A DNA stretch of 64,000 nucleotides, from positions 620,001 to 684,000 of the forward strand of contig OZ018328.1 of the NCBI GenBank assembly GCA_963969495.1, in the 5' to 3' direction. This document shows positions 1 through 10,180 of the stretch, piece after piece. Below the pieces are notes generated by a model. That model saw nothing but the letters and a program-made list of their open reading frames with translations. It ran no database searches and was not told the origin of the DNA. Numbering within the stretch: position 1 is the first letter of the stretch; each line of letters starts with the position of its first letter. Made by a program: the position numbers and the translations under genes. The stretch comes from Ceratothoa steindachneri. Taxonomy: Eukaryota > Arthropoda > Malacostraca > Isopoda > Cymothoidae.

Positions 1-569
1 GAACAGCTTCTCTTTCTCCTTGGGAGTGACCGCCTTAGTTCCTTTATGCTTGATTTCCGTTTGGCCTGAGGTGCGAGCGTTGCCCTTTAATTTGCTGATG
101 GTAGACCAAAAAGCCTTCGGGTTCCTCTCAGTGTCTAACTTTTCTATAAGAATATTCTATTTGTTTCGGACTTCGGTTCCTAGCATGGAGTTCAGCTGGC
201 TTCTGAGAAACTGGACGAATTGAAAATCCATGGGTCTGGTATAGCTCAAGTTGAGGATGGTCTCGTAGACTCTGGAGAATCGATGCTGTAGCATTACTCT
301 CTCTTGTGTGGGTTTTGTGGGCATAATAATTTTGTGTGACGTTATTGGGATAGCTATAGCGTCGGCGTTAGAGATACAGTCGTTAATAGCAGTTAATTCA
401 ACATCCAGATCTTCTTCGGATGCGTCCTTTAAATCAGGGATAACTTCAGGGAATGCTCTCCTGTAATCTTCCCACTTTGCATTCCAGAAGTCTTTTCTTG
501 GGATAACTGGGACTGGGATAGGGGCAGTTACAATAGTGATCAGCATGGGCAGATGATCACTTGATGTTA
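1..569 (-). pseudogene. J1 LINE ORF2 fragment: end of endonuclease and linker to RT (broken)
   Basis: Minus-strand translation reads from the SDH catalytic motif of an APE-type endonuclease (about 545-569) into the linker that precedes the reverse transcriptase in Jockey-type LINEs, and runs off the window edge. The segment just before the edge contains the conserved KAFWSTISKLKG stretch seen in the same place in J2 and J5. One in-frame TAG interrupts it near 154-156. The missing first part of the endonuclease lies at 5234-5520, on the far side of H1, so this is one element split by an insertion. Family membership rests on similarity to the other four copies in this window; the clade name Jockey is inferred from motifs only. 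Confidence 0.8.
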
Positions 570-582
570 AAGGCCCTGGAGA
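570..582. repeat. Target-site duplication, left copy (H1 insertion)
   Basis: AAGGCCCTGGAGA occurs here and again, identically, at 5221-5233. The two copies bracket H1 exactly: the left one abuts the poly(A) end (poly(T) on plus) and the right one abuts the 5' end of H1. The duplicated bases belong to the endonuclease coding sequence of J1. Confidence 0.92.
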
Positions 583-959
583 TTTTTTTTTTTTTAAGAG
601 CTCATCTGGCGACTGCCTACTTGGGCATTAGTCGCCGTATTAAAACTAGCCTAGTTCTCGGCTACTTTAAAATAAAATTGAAGAGACGAAAAAAAAACAC
701 CCCAAAAAGGGGGAAAGGAAGCAAGCTGGTGCGTCGGGGAGAGGTCCCCCCGGCGCAGGAGCGTGCAACTAAAGGTAAAAAAACAAAACAAAAAAAACAC
801 AAATGCAAAAAACAAAACAAAAAAACAAACCTTGCTTAAATAATAGGGAAAAGGCTGGCCTCCCCCAAGAAGTCAACAAGTCCACAAGTCAATGTGCACG
901 AATCTGTCCCGAGTACAAGGGAGAGGCGGTAGTGACCCCACCCATCCCGGTACCGACAC
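583..959 (-). other. H1 3' UTR and poly(A) tail
   Basis: No coding signal continues past the C-terminal Cys/His region of H1. The stretch is rich in short A- and C-runs on the plus strand (about 680-835) and ends, on the minus strand, in A13 at 583-595 directly against the target duplication. Confidence 0.7.
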
Positions 960-1776
960 AGGTATCGTGCGCGAAGATCACCCAGACTGTGACATTCGAC
1001 AAGAATGTGCCGAACAGTCTAGGGGACGACGCAGTCGTTGCAATAGGGCGCAGGCGAGCCTCCATTAAATAGCGATGCGTCACACGAGTGTGTCCGATTC
1101 GGAGACGACAGAAAGCAACCTAAAGCCGCCGCGGCATTGGGGGATGGGTCCATGGGAACAGTCGCGGCGCAATGGCACGCAACTTTAAGTTCCCTTCGAC
1201 CGTCTCCCATATTCTTTGCCAAGCAGTCCGAAGAGCTGCCCGTATTCCTGCCATGTAGTCGGTGTGAGGAAGAGCGAAACGCTGGTCCGGTCGTAGAGTC
1301 CTCGCGGACTCTTTGGCGCCCTCATCGGCGCGCTCATTCCCCGCAATTCCTACATGTCCAGGAACCCAGCAGAAGATAATCTCGACATCTGCCCGGCTCG
1401 CCAAAACCGTGGCATCACGGATATCGTGAACCAGGGGATGTAGAGATTCGAATACCCCAAGAGCACTCAGGGCACTTTGTGAGTCGCTATAGATCACAAT
1501 CCGGTCTCCGAACCGGGCACGTCACGTAATCTCCCGTACCGAGTGGTGTATTGCCACCAGCTCGGCCGTGAAGACAGACGCAGCGCCTGGTAGAGCCCCG
1601 CTGACTTCAAACAGAGGGGATACGGCGTGGAAGCCAACCTCCTCTTGGGACTTGGAGCCATCCGTATACAATGGCACGGTTCCAGCGTGACACGATGTGT
1701 TCTCCAAAAAGGTCGAATGCAATACTCCCGGCGCAGTACAAGCTTTGAAAGCAGAGGCGTGGCGACAAATAGCCAA
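960..1776 (-). pseudogene. H1 ORF2 C-terminal part: RNase H and Cys/His tail (broken)
   Basis: The minus strand encodes an RNase H1 fold with all four acidic positions visible: TDGSKS, the Glu in TAELVAIHHS, the Asp in YSDSQSAL and the Asp in GNERADEGAKE. It would degrade RNA in the RNA/DNA hybrid during target-primed reverse transcription. A single in-frame TGA near 1519-1521 separates the second and third acidic motifs; a second stop near 1117-1119 and frame changes follow. Downstream, RLRIGHTRVTHRYLM and a CNDC pair mark the C-terminal zinc-binding region usual in these LINEs. Homologous but more decayed versions occur at 44820-45650. Confidence 0.88.
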
Positions 1777-1788
1777 ATGTGGTACCCT

Positions 1789-3217
1789 TCAGGGTGGCGT
1801 CCTGGGCAGAAACAGAGGTGCCACCGGTCCGAGAGCTATATCTACCTCTCGAAGGAGTTTCCTGGCCCTAAACCCAAAGGGCTTAGGGTATGACTGGCGT
1901 CTCTTGGCGGCATAGGCACCATTGAGATCAGCTGCGGATGCAGTGAGAGCTGTTGGTGACTTAGGGAGGCGCCAGGCTCGCGCGTACAGGCGAGTGATGC
2001 ATTGCACGCGGCGTAGAGCGAGTGGCATCTCCCCAGCATCGACCAACAGGCTCTCAATGGGGGAAGTGCGGAATGCACCGGTCGCAAGGTGAAGGCCGGT
2101 GTGGTGGATCGAATCCACCTTCCGCAATAAACGCTCGGCTGTGGATGCATAAAACTCGCATCCGTATTCGAGCTTTGAACGAACAAAGGATCGATAAAAA
2201 AGTAGGGCAGTAGCCCTATCAGCGCCCCAAGCGCTAAACGTCACGGAACAGAGAATGTCCATGGCGCGGGTACAACAGATCCTAAGGCTGCGAATATGAG
2301 CCTCCCAGGTGAGGCGTCGGTCGAATACAAGACCAAGGAAACGGTGCGACTCAACCACATCCAGGCGCACCCCATTAAGAAACAAAACTGGGTCGGGGTG
2401 AAGCCGTGGATGGCGGCAGAAGTGCACCACCTTAGTCTTGGCCGAAGAAAACCGAAACCTGTGCGCTTCGGTATAGCGAGAGACGCGGTTCAATGACTGT
2501 TGGATTCGACGCTCCAGAGTTAGCATCTGGGCCACGCCAAAAGAGATGGAGAGGATTTTCCACGTAGAGCGCAGCAAGAACATCTTCCGGCAGCACCGAA
2601 GTGATGCCGTTGATGCTCAGGGCAAAGAGTGTGACACTGAGGACACTTCCCTGCGGTACACCCTCTTCCTGCTCATTTGGGCTGGAGAGGGCTCCCCCCA
2701 CCCGTACGCGGAATCGACTATCTCGCAAAAATTCAGATATAAACATTGTGAGGCGTCGCCTCGCCCTCATCATGTGGAGAGTCTTCATGATACCGTATCG
2801 CCATGCGGTATCATAGGCCTTCTCCATATTGAAAAAGACCGTGGCCTAGTGCTGTCTACGAAGGAAAGCCTCGCAGACGGCATTTTCCAGGCGGAGCAGA
2901 GCATCCGACGTGGAGTGGAACTTGCGGAAGCCGCACTGTGCGGAAGACAGAGGGCCTCCGCTGTCCAGGAAAAAGGCTAATCTAACATTTAATAATTTCT
3001 CCATCAACTTGCACACGTAAGAGGTTAGAGAAATTGGGCGGAAACCGATCGGAGTAGAGTTATCTCTTCCCGGTTTGCGAAAGGCGAGCACAGTAGCGAT
3101 TTGCCAGAAGTCTGGGAGAAGACCTTCTACCCAGATCCTGTTGAACAAATCTAAGAGAAAGGCCATGCCTCGCTCACCCAGGTGTCGAAGCATGCCTTCA
3201 CGCTGTAGCGGTACCAA
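1789..3217 (-). pseudogene. H1 reverse transcriptase domain (broken, catalytic YVDD lost)
   Basis: Minus-strand RT palm and thumb in several frames. Visible motifs in order: GFRPISLTSYVCKLMEKLL (about 3020-3080), the AYDTAW version of motif A near 2805, GVPQGSVLSVTLFALS near 2650, and a thumb with LEYGCEFYAS and TGAFRTSPIESLL. The catalytic YVDD is read as YVEN near 2555 and the frame changes at the same place, so activity is lost. The N-terminal fingers are missing because the reading passes straight from gag into RT near 3200. The thumb matches H3 at 45690-46160. Confidence 0.88.
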
Positions 3218-4594
3218 CCGGCACGCACCGACTCAGGGAGCTTGTCACAGTCGAACGTGACGAAGAGTGTAGGGGTGGGTCTCGAGGCCCCTCCCTGTTT
3301 TCTCATCACACGTTCGACCTTGACCGCCACATGGTCGGCCAGCTCTAGGGTGATGTCCTCAATGGAGTAGTCAACGAGTTTCCTCGCATAAACTACTCCT
3401 TTCACAAAGTTCATGGTAGAGTTTGGCGTCACACTCACTGGGGTGCCATGAATTGTTCGAAGAGCACTTATCTTGGCCGCCTCGGCGGGATTCGCCGCAT
3501 TCGCCAGAAGGCTCCCGTCCGAGAAACGGGTCACCTTCGGCTCTCTACCAATTGCCCTAGCTAATCCTCTCCTCTGATGGATCATGTTGCCCTTGGACAA
3601 CATGCTGCCATCAGTGGAGCGAATAACGAGGAAGCGCTTGAAGCCAGCAGGCTCGAAAACGCCAGGTAACCTCTGAATGAGGGGCCCCGATGTCATCGAG
3701 GCTCCGCCCAGTGCACTCTTGGTCTTAGTCAGGGGCTCCGCATACGGGGGGTAGAGGGGCCGGATGTGCCGATCTTGGCTTGGTCGACTACCAAAGTGGC
3801 AGCAGACCCATTCGTCCCCGCAGCGCCCGCGGATGGAGAGGATCTCCGAGTCTTCTTTGTCTTTCTTGTCTTTTTATTCTTCTTTTTAGGAGAGGAGAGC
3901 GGGAAATGAACCCGCTTCTCACTTCCACTGGCAGAAGCCCCCATGCCAGATGGAATGGCCTCAGCCAGATCCCTCTCCGAAATGGAGAAGGTCCTGGTAG
4001 TCGTAGGAGCACCTGTCGGAGGAGATCCCTACCCTCCTTGTACTGCCTCGGAGCCCTGAGGCGTTTGAGGAGGACCTTGCATAGGGGCGGATTCGGGTTC
4101 GGTGCTTGGCGCTGAGCCCGGATTGCCCCCCATGGAAGGCCCTACCGTCTGAGGCTGGAACTTTTCAAGGACCATGTGTGTCACAGGAGGGGCCTCTAGT
4201 TGGCCATCCCCTCGTAAGACATCACAGGTCTCGTTGGCAGTATTGTCACTAGTCTTTTGTGGGGAGGCACAGGCCTTAATCCCGGCAAGGTTCAAAATCC
4301 TTGCCAGCAGGTCCTTTGAGGGAAGCGACCGAAGGGGCCTGGTTCCCTCTCCCCCCTAAGGGGGTTTGCCCTACCGAGACGCTTCGATGGGGAGCGGCTG
4401 GCTAAGGGCTGCCTGCTGGCTTTCTTGGCAGTCCCTTTGGAAAGAAAAGAGGGGACTGTCGCTGGAAAAAGGGAGGCGCCTGAAAGCACCTCCAGAGAAG
4501 GGGGTGAGGGGGAGTCCCCTGCACCCGTAGGCGAAGGAGAGGAGTAAGCCTCCTCTCCGGTTAGAGAAATATGGAGGGTCCCCCGCGCAAGCAC
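3200..4594 (-). pseudogene. H1 ORF1 (gag-like), C-terminally deleted
   Basis: The N-terminal half is low-complexity and rich in Pro, Ser and Lys, with a basic KKKNKKTRKTKKTRR stretch near 3860-3890, as in LINE nucleic-acid-binding ORF1 proteins. The better conserved half (3200-3696) has GFKRFLVIRSTDG, STMNFVKGVVYARKL and RPTPTLFVTFD, the signature order of the RRM-like part of Jockey-superfamily gag. The frame ends in GWYRYSVKA and then continues into RT sequence, so the expected CCHC knuckles are gone. Frameshifts near 4290 and 3710 break the rest. Start chosen at 4594 because the open frame there aligns with H6 near the window end. Confidence 0.78.
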
Positions 4595-5220
4595 AGGGGG
4601 GGAAACCTCAATTTTTTTGCTGGAGCTGCCCGAGGGCGGCTCCGTCGCTGTTTCGGGGGAAGTTGAGGGTTGTTTGTTTTTTTTGTTTTACATACATGGG
4701 CATGGTGACCCTCTTTTTAAAAATGGATGCAATCGCACATCACCTCTCGCAGTAGCCCGCACTGCGAGAGGTGCTTACAAGCCCGGCAGAGCCAGGCGCC
4801 GCCATTTGGGACCACCCATCCCGCCTGGTGGCCTGGCAGTCCATCGGCATGGCGGCTCCACCTTAGACACGGCGTAAAATAGATAGAATGTGAAGAGGAG
4901 AGGAAAAGGGATTGGGGGAAGGTATGAGTGGGGATGAAGCAGGTTGTTAAAAACCAACCACCCCAGACCGGAGCTTAGGGGTTAGGGAACATTGGCCCCT
5001 CCCCCCTCAGCCCCGATCCAGGACGGTTGGCCGAGAAGAAGGTCAGCATCTACCCTGTGAAATTAGAGGCTGACCAGAGAAAGTTGTGGGAGAGGTTGTA
5101 TGAAAAGAGAGGAAACAAGTGTTTTGAAGGAAGGAAGAGAGGCTAAGTTGGGGCCGGACGGGGTGCTGAGTCCCGTCAGCACGGCGGCCAGGATGGCAAA
5201 TTGCCGTGCCCCTGACGGAG
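4595..5220 (-). promoter_or_regulatory. H1 5' UTR (probable internal promoter region)
   Basis: About 626 bp of GC-rich noncoding sequence precedes ORF1. Its terminus (minus strand) contains GGGGCACGGCAATTTGCC and, just inside, GCTGACGGGA. The same terminus is found at 46185 (H4) and, more diverged, near 63255 (H6), so this is the true 5' end of the family and not a truncation. A promoter function is inferred from the general biology of full-length LINEs; no promoter motif is claimed. Confidence 0.7.
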
Positions 5221-5233
5221 AAGGCCCTGGAGA
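5221..5233. repeat. Target-site duplication, right copy (H1 insertion)
   Basis: Exact 13/13 repeat of 570-582 next to the 5' end of H1. Confidence 0.92.
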
Positions 5234-5520
5234 GATAATTTGGTGGAAAGGGAAGTGCGGGTTCGTGAGCACGACGTCAGGTTTGGTGGCTGACCCTGGG
5301 TAGAAAAACGTGGGAAAGTCCGGTCCAATGCACTCTGCAACGCCCCTTCTAGTCAAGAGATCTAGTAGTCTATATCTTGTGTTTGCAGATGAGTATACTG
5401 CGGCTCTTTTCCTGGCGTTAAGGTCCCCAGCGAATAGTACTGGGTGCTCTTTTGTGAAAAGGGGTATAGGTCATGATAAGGAATATATGACCTGCGATTT
5501 TGGGGACATTGGACATATAA
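5234..5520 (-). pseudogene. J1 LINE ORF2 fragment: APE-type endonuclease core (broken)
   Basis: The minus strand encodes RRSYIPYHDLYPF, then after a frameshift LFAGDLNAR (catalytic GDLN motif) and IGPDFPTFF followed by ATKPDVVLTNPHFPF, all hallmarks of the J-family endonuclease that nicks target DNA for reverse transcription. It ends at the Pro-Gly-Pro just before the SDH motif, where H1 is inserted; SDH itself resumes at 545-569. The upstream (N-terminal) third of the endonuclease and ORF1 are absent, so J1 was truncated at about 5520, beside the 3' end of J2. Confidence 0.82.
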
Positions 5521-5639
5521 AGTAAGGAATATAGTAGAAGAGGGTTCTAGTAGGAGAAATAGTAGGGAAATAGGGAAATTAGTAGGAAAGTGAAAATGAA
5601 AAAAAGTATGAAAGACAGATCCCCTGTGAAAGGGCATCT
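5521..5639. other. Short spacer between J1 and J2
   Basis: Purine-rich sequence (repeated AGTAGGAAA-like words on the plus strand). No gene recognised. Confidence 0.4.
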
Positions 5640-5979
5640 CTGGCTTTCTTTGCGTTTTGGTTTTATTTTTTGTGACAATATATAAATATATTATCTGGTA
5701 ATGTGTTAGGCATTCAAGCCTTTGTAGTAGTGGGAATTCTTACTCTCTACATGGCTTGTTGAAGATTTGCATCTTCTTATCCGGGTTTTTCACACCCAGA
5801 TTTTGGTGTTTATTTTGCGTTGTTGTTTTTTTGTTTGTTTTTTTTTTGTTTTTTGGCGATATTTCGCACAAAAAATTGGGGGAAGTTTTTAATAAAAACT
5901 AATATTAACAAATGCTAATATAGTGACTAATTTCGCTTGGCATTGTTCGTGATTTGTGTTGTAAATTAGGGTTTTTATT
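5640..5979 (-). other. J2 3' UTR with small hairpins
   Basis: T-rich on plus. It contains AGGC-ATTCAA-GCCT at 5708-5721 (on the minus strand AGGC-TTGAAT-GCCT, the same hairpin as at J5 25743-25756), a 6 bp-stem hairpin GAAGAT-TTGC-ATCTTC at 5761-5776, and GGGT-N7-ACCC at about 5784-5798. Similar hairpins mark the 3' UTRs of J4 and J5. Confidence 0.65.
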
Positions 5980-7710
5980 TTAAGCGAACCTTGGGTCGAC
6001 GTCAATGTCAATCGGTAGTCTGCTGCTTTTAAAGGATATTGGTCGTCTTATGTTGTTTAAGTTATCAAAGTCAATGTGCCCTAGCACAAACTCGGGAGGG
6101 AGGTGCCGGTGCACCTTGTCCCAGATTTTGGTTGCTCTGAGGTGAAGCTCCACGTTTATGGGAGTCATCCCTAGTTCACCATGGAGATCACTCTGCCTTC
6201 TCCCTTCTCTCCTTCGGGCTCCTGTAATGATATATACTGCCTTATTCTGGACCCTTTGCAGTTTAAGGACCTGGGTCTTGGAAACTGCGTTTATAGAGAC
6301 CGGGGCGTACAGGAGTTTTGAGTGAATGCACGCATTATAGATTTTGAGTTTGTTAAAGGTGCTCAGGTTTACGAATTTGAAAAATTCACCCAAGTCCCTC
6401 CGTGCATTCTGTGTAGTTTTTGTTACATGATCCCTATACCCACCAGTCGTAATACGCAGTCCCAGAAACGTGCCCTCCGTGTGGTATGGGATGCGTGCAC
6501 CCCCCACACGGATGTCTGCCAGTGTCCTTCGGAATAATGGAATTACACAGAACTTTTGGGCATTGGTGGATATCTTCCATCTTCTCTCGAAAGAGTTGAT
6601 GTTTTTGATTTCCACCGCCGTACTCTGTGCCATGAAATTCGCATTCCGAAAAGGAGCCGTACATATCCTTGTTATGTCGTCCGCAAATTGGACGTACAAG
6701 GAACCTTCAGTCAGAAGTTGGGGAAGGTCAATGGTGTAAATGTTATAGAGCAGGGGACTTATGCACCCGCCTTGCGGCACCCCCGCCTCGAGTTCGAACT
6801 CAGGTCCATTATAACTTTTAATACCCACAAACGCCCTCCTCTCCATTACGTAGTCACAAAGGATCCTTTTAAGTATGGGATTGAGGCCCAGTTGTAAGAC
6901 CTTATATTGTAGGCCTCTCCTCCATACTTTGTCAAAGGCCTTTTTGACATCGCGTAGCACCAAATTTGCGTGGCGTTTTTCTGATTTTACTTTTGCCAAC
7001 TTCTCGGTAATCACGGCTAGAGCCGTATCTGTTCCTCGCTTCGCTCAGAAGCCATGTTGCTGGTTATTGTGAGAATTGTTATTCTCGAGGAACGTATTTA
7101 CCCTGTTGGCCAATATCTTCTCCAAGACTTTCCCTGAAAATTCTAAGAGAGATATAGGCCTGAAGTTAGCTGGACTGCCCGGGGGTTTACCGGCTTTAGG
7201 AATGAATATCATTTTCGCTACCTTCCAGTGGTCAGGGAAGTAACCCACTTTCAGGCATGCGTTCATGATATTCATGAGTCCCAGTAAGATGTTAAGCGGG
7301 GCTCGAATAAAATTCTCCTTTTTCAGTCCTGAACGCCCCGGTGCTCGCTGTCGAAAGGACTTTAAGGTTTTTGAGAGCTCCTCGGCAGTAATTCTACCGC
7401 CGAGTCCTTCCATTTTCCTCTCCTGTGATACGCAATGGTAAGGATGGGTTATGTGTATTTGATCATTCAGGTCGTTAATAATTCCGTCTTCAAAGTCTAA
7501 ATCGAAGTCATCATTCTCTTCCGGGGATATCTTAAATATAGATTCCCAAAAGAGTCTGAATTCCTCTTCGATTCTTTCCACGTCCGAAATTTCAGTGTCA
7601 TCACGTCTGAGTTTAATAGTCTTTGGCGTTTGTCCGCCTTTTAGTCGTTTAACAGTTTGCCAGAATGTACGTGAGTCGGTTTCTATGTTCAGTCTGTCAA
7701 TTAAAATATT
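5980..7710 (-). pseudogene. J2 reverse transcriptase, nearly intact (single in-frame stop)
   Basis: The frame is open from about 7710 to 5980 except for one TGA at about 7043-7045. Order of landmarks: FWQTVKRLKG, the RAPGRSGL segment, FRPISLLEFSGKVLEKIL, the HGF before the stop, then LRDVKKAFDKVW, GVPQGGCISPLLYNIY, the catalytic QFADD (Phe in place of Tyr, common in this group) and a thumb ending with a PINVELHLRA segment. The other J copies read Arg at the stop position (HGFRRG in J3, GFRKKR in J4), so a single C-to-T change explains it. Upstream, at 7710-7870, the linker carries a frameshift and stop. Confidence 0.9.
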
Positions 7711-7870
7711 CCAAAGTACATTTTGTTAGTTCCTTATAAGAGTCAATAGTTCGTCACGAATGAGTCGTGTTTGTCGGTGTGTGTTAAGTTAGGGCCAGTG
7801 AGGTTCATTTCATTGATCTGTTCCCTATACTCTCTTGCAAGGGATTTCATTCTAGTGGTCCATGGGGGGG

Positions 7871-8115
7871 GCAGGAAGAGTTATATATTTACACAAAAAT
7901 TTTACACAAAAATTCACCTATATAAATAGTAATTTCACCTAAACTTAACTCTATAACATTTCAACCAATCAGGCGCCAGGATAGATTTAAAGTGTTACTA
8001 CGGTCCAACAACAAGTCAGTTTCCGAATTTTTCAACACTTTGTCTATATATTTTTTTGCATTGTATGAATTTATTTATTTAATGTAAAACTACTTGTACT
8101 TTTGTTCCCAATAAA
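7871..8115. other. AT-rich spacer
   Basis: AT-rich sequence with short direct repeats (TTTTACACAAAAATT at about 7892-7912). No gene recognised. It separates the 5' truncation of J2 from the LTR-like repeat. Confidence 0.4.
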
Positions 8116-8639
8116 TATATCATCATCATCCGAATTTTTAGACTTGGAAGAAATCAACAAAAAAAAATTGAGCTCAAATAGAAGTTCACAGCCGGCAAAG
8201 GAGGAAAAGTCGAGGGCAATGAACGTCAAGAACGCCATTGATTTTTACCTTTTCTCCACGGGACTTCATGAACAAGATCTATTTTTGTACGGAGTTATGT
8301 ATTTTCGACACAGGATATCGTTCTGTGTACTAGGGAGTCTAACTTCCTGTTTACGAAGGAGAAATACTGCAAAGGGGGAATTTTATCTTCCTATTTACAA
8401 AAAAACATTATTAACAGCGGGAAGTTTATCTTCCTATTTACAAAAGAGAGCTATTAACAGCGAGAAGTTTATCTTCTTATTTACAAAAGAGAGCTATTAA
8501 CAGCGGGAAGTTTATCTTCTTATTTATAAGGTTGAATGTGTGAACCGTTTAAATTTCAAACAAATGTTTTCTAGGTTCATGTGTGAACCGTTTCAATTTT
8601 TCACACAAATGTTTACTAGGTTCGATCTTCGACCCCCAC
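8116..8639 (-). repeat. LTR-like repeat A, copy 1 (beside gypsy element)
   Basis: About 520 bp closely matching 26111-26614. Read on the minus strand it starts TGTGGGGGTCGAA, directly downstream of the gypsy integrase, which suggests a 3' LTR. Inside are three to four tandem units of about 43 bp (TTATCTTCCTATTTACAAAA followed by GAGCTATTAACAGC; 8350-8530) and two further units of about 43 bp with GTGTGAACCGTTT (8535-8625). The second LTR expected at the 5' side of the gypsy element is not present; that end is replaced by (AT)n. LTR identity is an inference. Confidence 0.55.
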
Positions 8640-8874
8640 AGTACTACGGCCCGAGAAAACGGAGTGTTTAATACATAAATAGTATCTACGTCTTACAATT
8701 ATATATATACTTTGATATGGTTTGGTTTACTGTGAAACAAGTGTAGAATTTCCTAAGATTTAAAAATGCTCTTCTTTGAGGTATTTTTGAGTCATATTCG
8801 ATTCCATACTATAGTTCCAGCACCACAGGAATTCATTGGGAGACCGTGTAGTAGGTTTAATGCATAAATAATAT

Positions 8875-10036
8875 CTAGGCCTCACAATTATAAACATACA
8901 TATATAAACATATTTTAATAGGCTGACATACTTTAAAATAATGGTATGAGGGATTTCTCGCAAATTTTACGCCTCTACCGGAACGAGTATAAACGCTCGA
9001 TTCACTACCATTACCCTGGGTATTTGGAACAGATTCCTCGTAACTGTAATTTCTGCCATTACCCCCCGATGATACTTCCTCATTTTCTTGTGGGGTATCT
9101 AATTCTAAAGGATTATTTACAACGGGTTGATTATTTGATGGTCGCGAACAGTTTATATTCCTCTCACTATGTACCTTAGGCAATACAGCCGGTTTCACTC
9201 TATCTATAGACACCGTGTTCTGATGGCCATCCGGGAATTCTAATTTAAAAACTTTGTCGTCGCGTTTGACAACACGGAACCGGCCTGCATAAGGCGCTTC
9301 AAGTGGTTTCCGAACGCGATCAACACGGACCCACACATGCGTGGCGTCACTTAATTCCTTGGGTACAAACGTTTTGGGTACCGAGTGCAGGTGGCCTTCA
9401 GAGGTCTGTACAAAATCTATCTGCGACATAGTCTTCACCAGTTCAGAGATGAATTTCGAATCGGCTTTGGATGAAAAAGAGCTGACCAAGGGCTTTGGGC
9501 AGAGAAGGGTCGTCCCTGTGACCGCTGTAGAGGGTGAAAAACCCGAATTATTGGGCAAGGACCCGATGCCAAGAAGAACGATTGGTAGGGCCACCAACCA
9601 ACCTTGTCGGCGAGCCATTATAGACCTCTTCAAAGTCCGATGTGACCTTCCCACGATCCCGTAGTGATAGGTATGTACGCTTTGGTTCGCAAACGATGGA
9701 AACCAACGAGGGCCGGCCGATAATTCTTTGAAGAGTCCAGACTCAGAATTACGCTCTTCTGTCGGTGATGACGTATAAGGGAACGCCAAACCTAGATATC
9801 CAACCACCCAAGAAGGCTAAAGCAACCGTTGCGGCACTTATGTCTGGAATCGGTATTGCTTCAATCCACCTGGTGGCTCTGTCTATACATGAAAGCAGGT
9901 ACCGGTTATGAGATGGGTATGTTTGCCCAGGCAAGGTACACGGCGGGAGTGGACCAACTATATCTATGTGAACCGTCTCAAATCTTGAAGTGGGTATATT
10001 AATAGGCAGGACTGGGGACTTAGTCTGGCGATTCAC
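8875..10036 (-). pseudogene. Gypsy integrase (broken)
   Basis: The catalytic core begins with [14 protein letters not shown] (first Asp) and continues to [10 protein letters not shown] (second Asp) in one frame, then shifts. The C-terminal half has GRSHRTLKRSIMARRQGWL and LLGIGSLPNNSGFSP, where related integrases have the catalytic Glu just before the SHRTLK motif; here that Glu position reads Gly. Beyond it is a chromodomain-like or basic tail region including GRFRVVKRDDKVFKLEF. Splicing of frames near 9750 and the altered Glu imply loss of activity. It would have inserted the element cDNA with a short target duplication. Confidence 0.85.
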
Positions 10037-10180
10037 TTTAGCAGATTGGCAGGAGAGTCATTCACGAGTCCAGGAACGTATATCTCTGACCATATTGGGC
10101 CAGAAATATCTCGCTTTCACCAACCGAAGCGATGACTTAATCCCTGGATGTAAAATATTATGCAGCTGCTTAAAAATGGC

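Larger units (their letters stand above)
583..5220 (-). mobile_element. H1: RNase H-bearing non-LTR retrotransposon inserted in J1
   Basis: A 4,638 bp LINE on the minus strand. In transcript order it has a 5' UTR (5220-4595), a proline/serine-rich ORF1 with RRM-like gag region, an RT, an RNase H and a C-terminal Cys/His region, then a 3' UTR ending in 13 A at 583-595. RT plus RNase H plus C-terminal Cys/His places it in the I/LOA/R1 side of the Jockey superfamily (established architecture; exact clade not determined). It has both ends and a perfect target duplication, but gag zinc knuckles, endonuclease and N-terminal RT are deleted near 3200, so it is not autonomous. Related copies H2-H6 lie elsewhere in the window. 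Confidence 0.9.
5640..7870 (-). mobile_element. J2: 5'-truncated Jockey-type LINE
   Basis: On the minus strand this holds the end of the endonuclease-RT linker (WTTRMKSLAREYREQ at about 7860), the whole RT and a 3' UTR with small hairpins. The 5' end stops abruptly near 7870, typical of incomplete reverse transcription. It is one of the better preserved J copies. Exact 3' end and target duplication were not located. Confidence 0.8.

Noticed and set aside
8102..8500. 132-codon plus-strand frame
   Set aside because: Lies in the LTR-like repeat A and its apparent peptide repeats come from the 43 bp tandem units.
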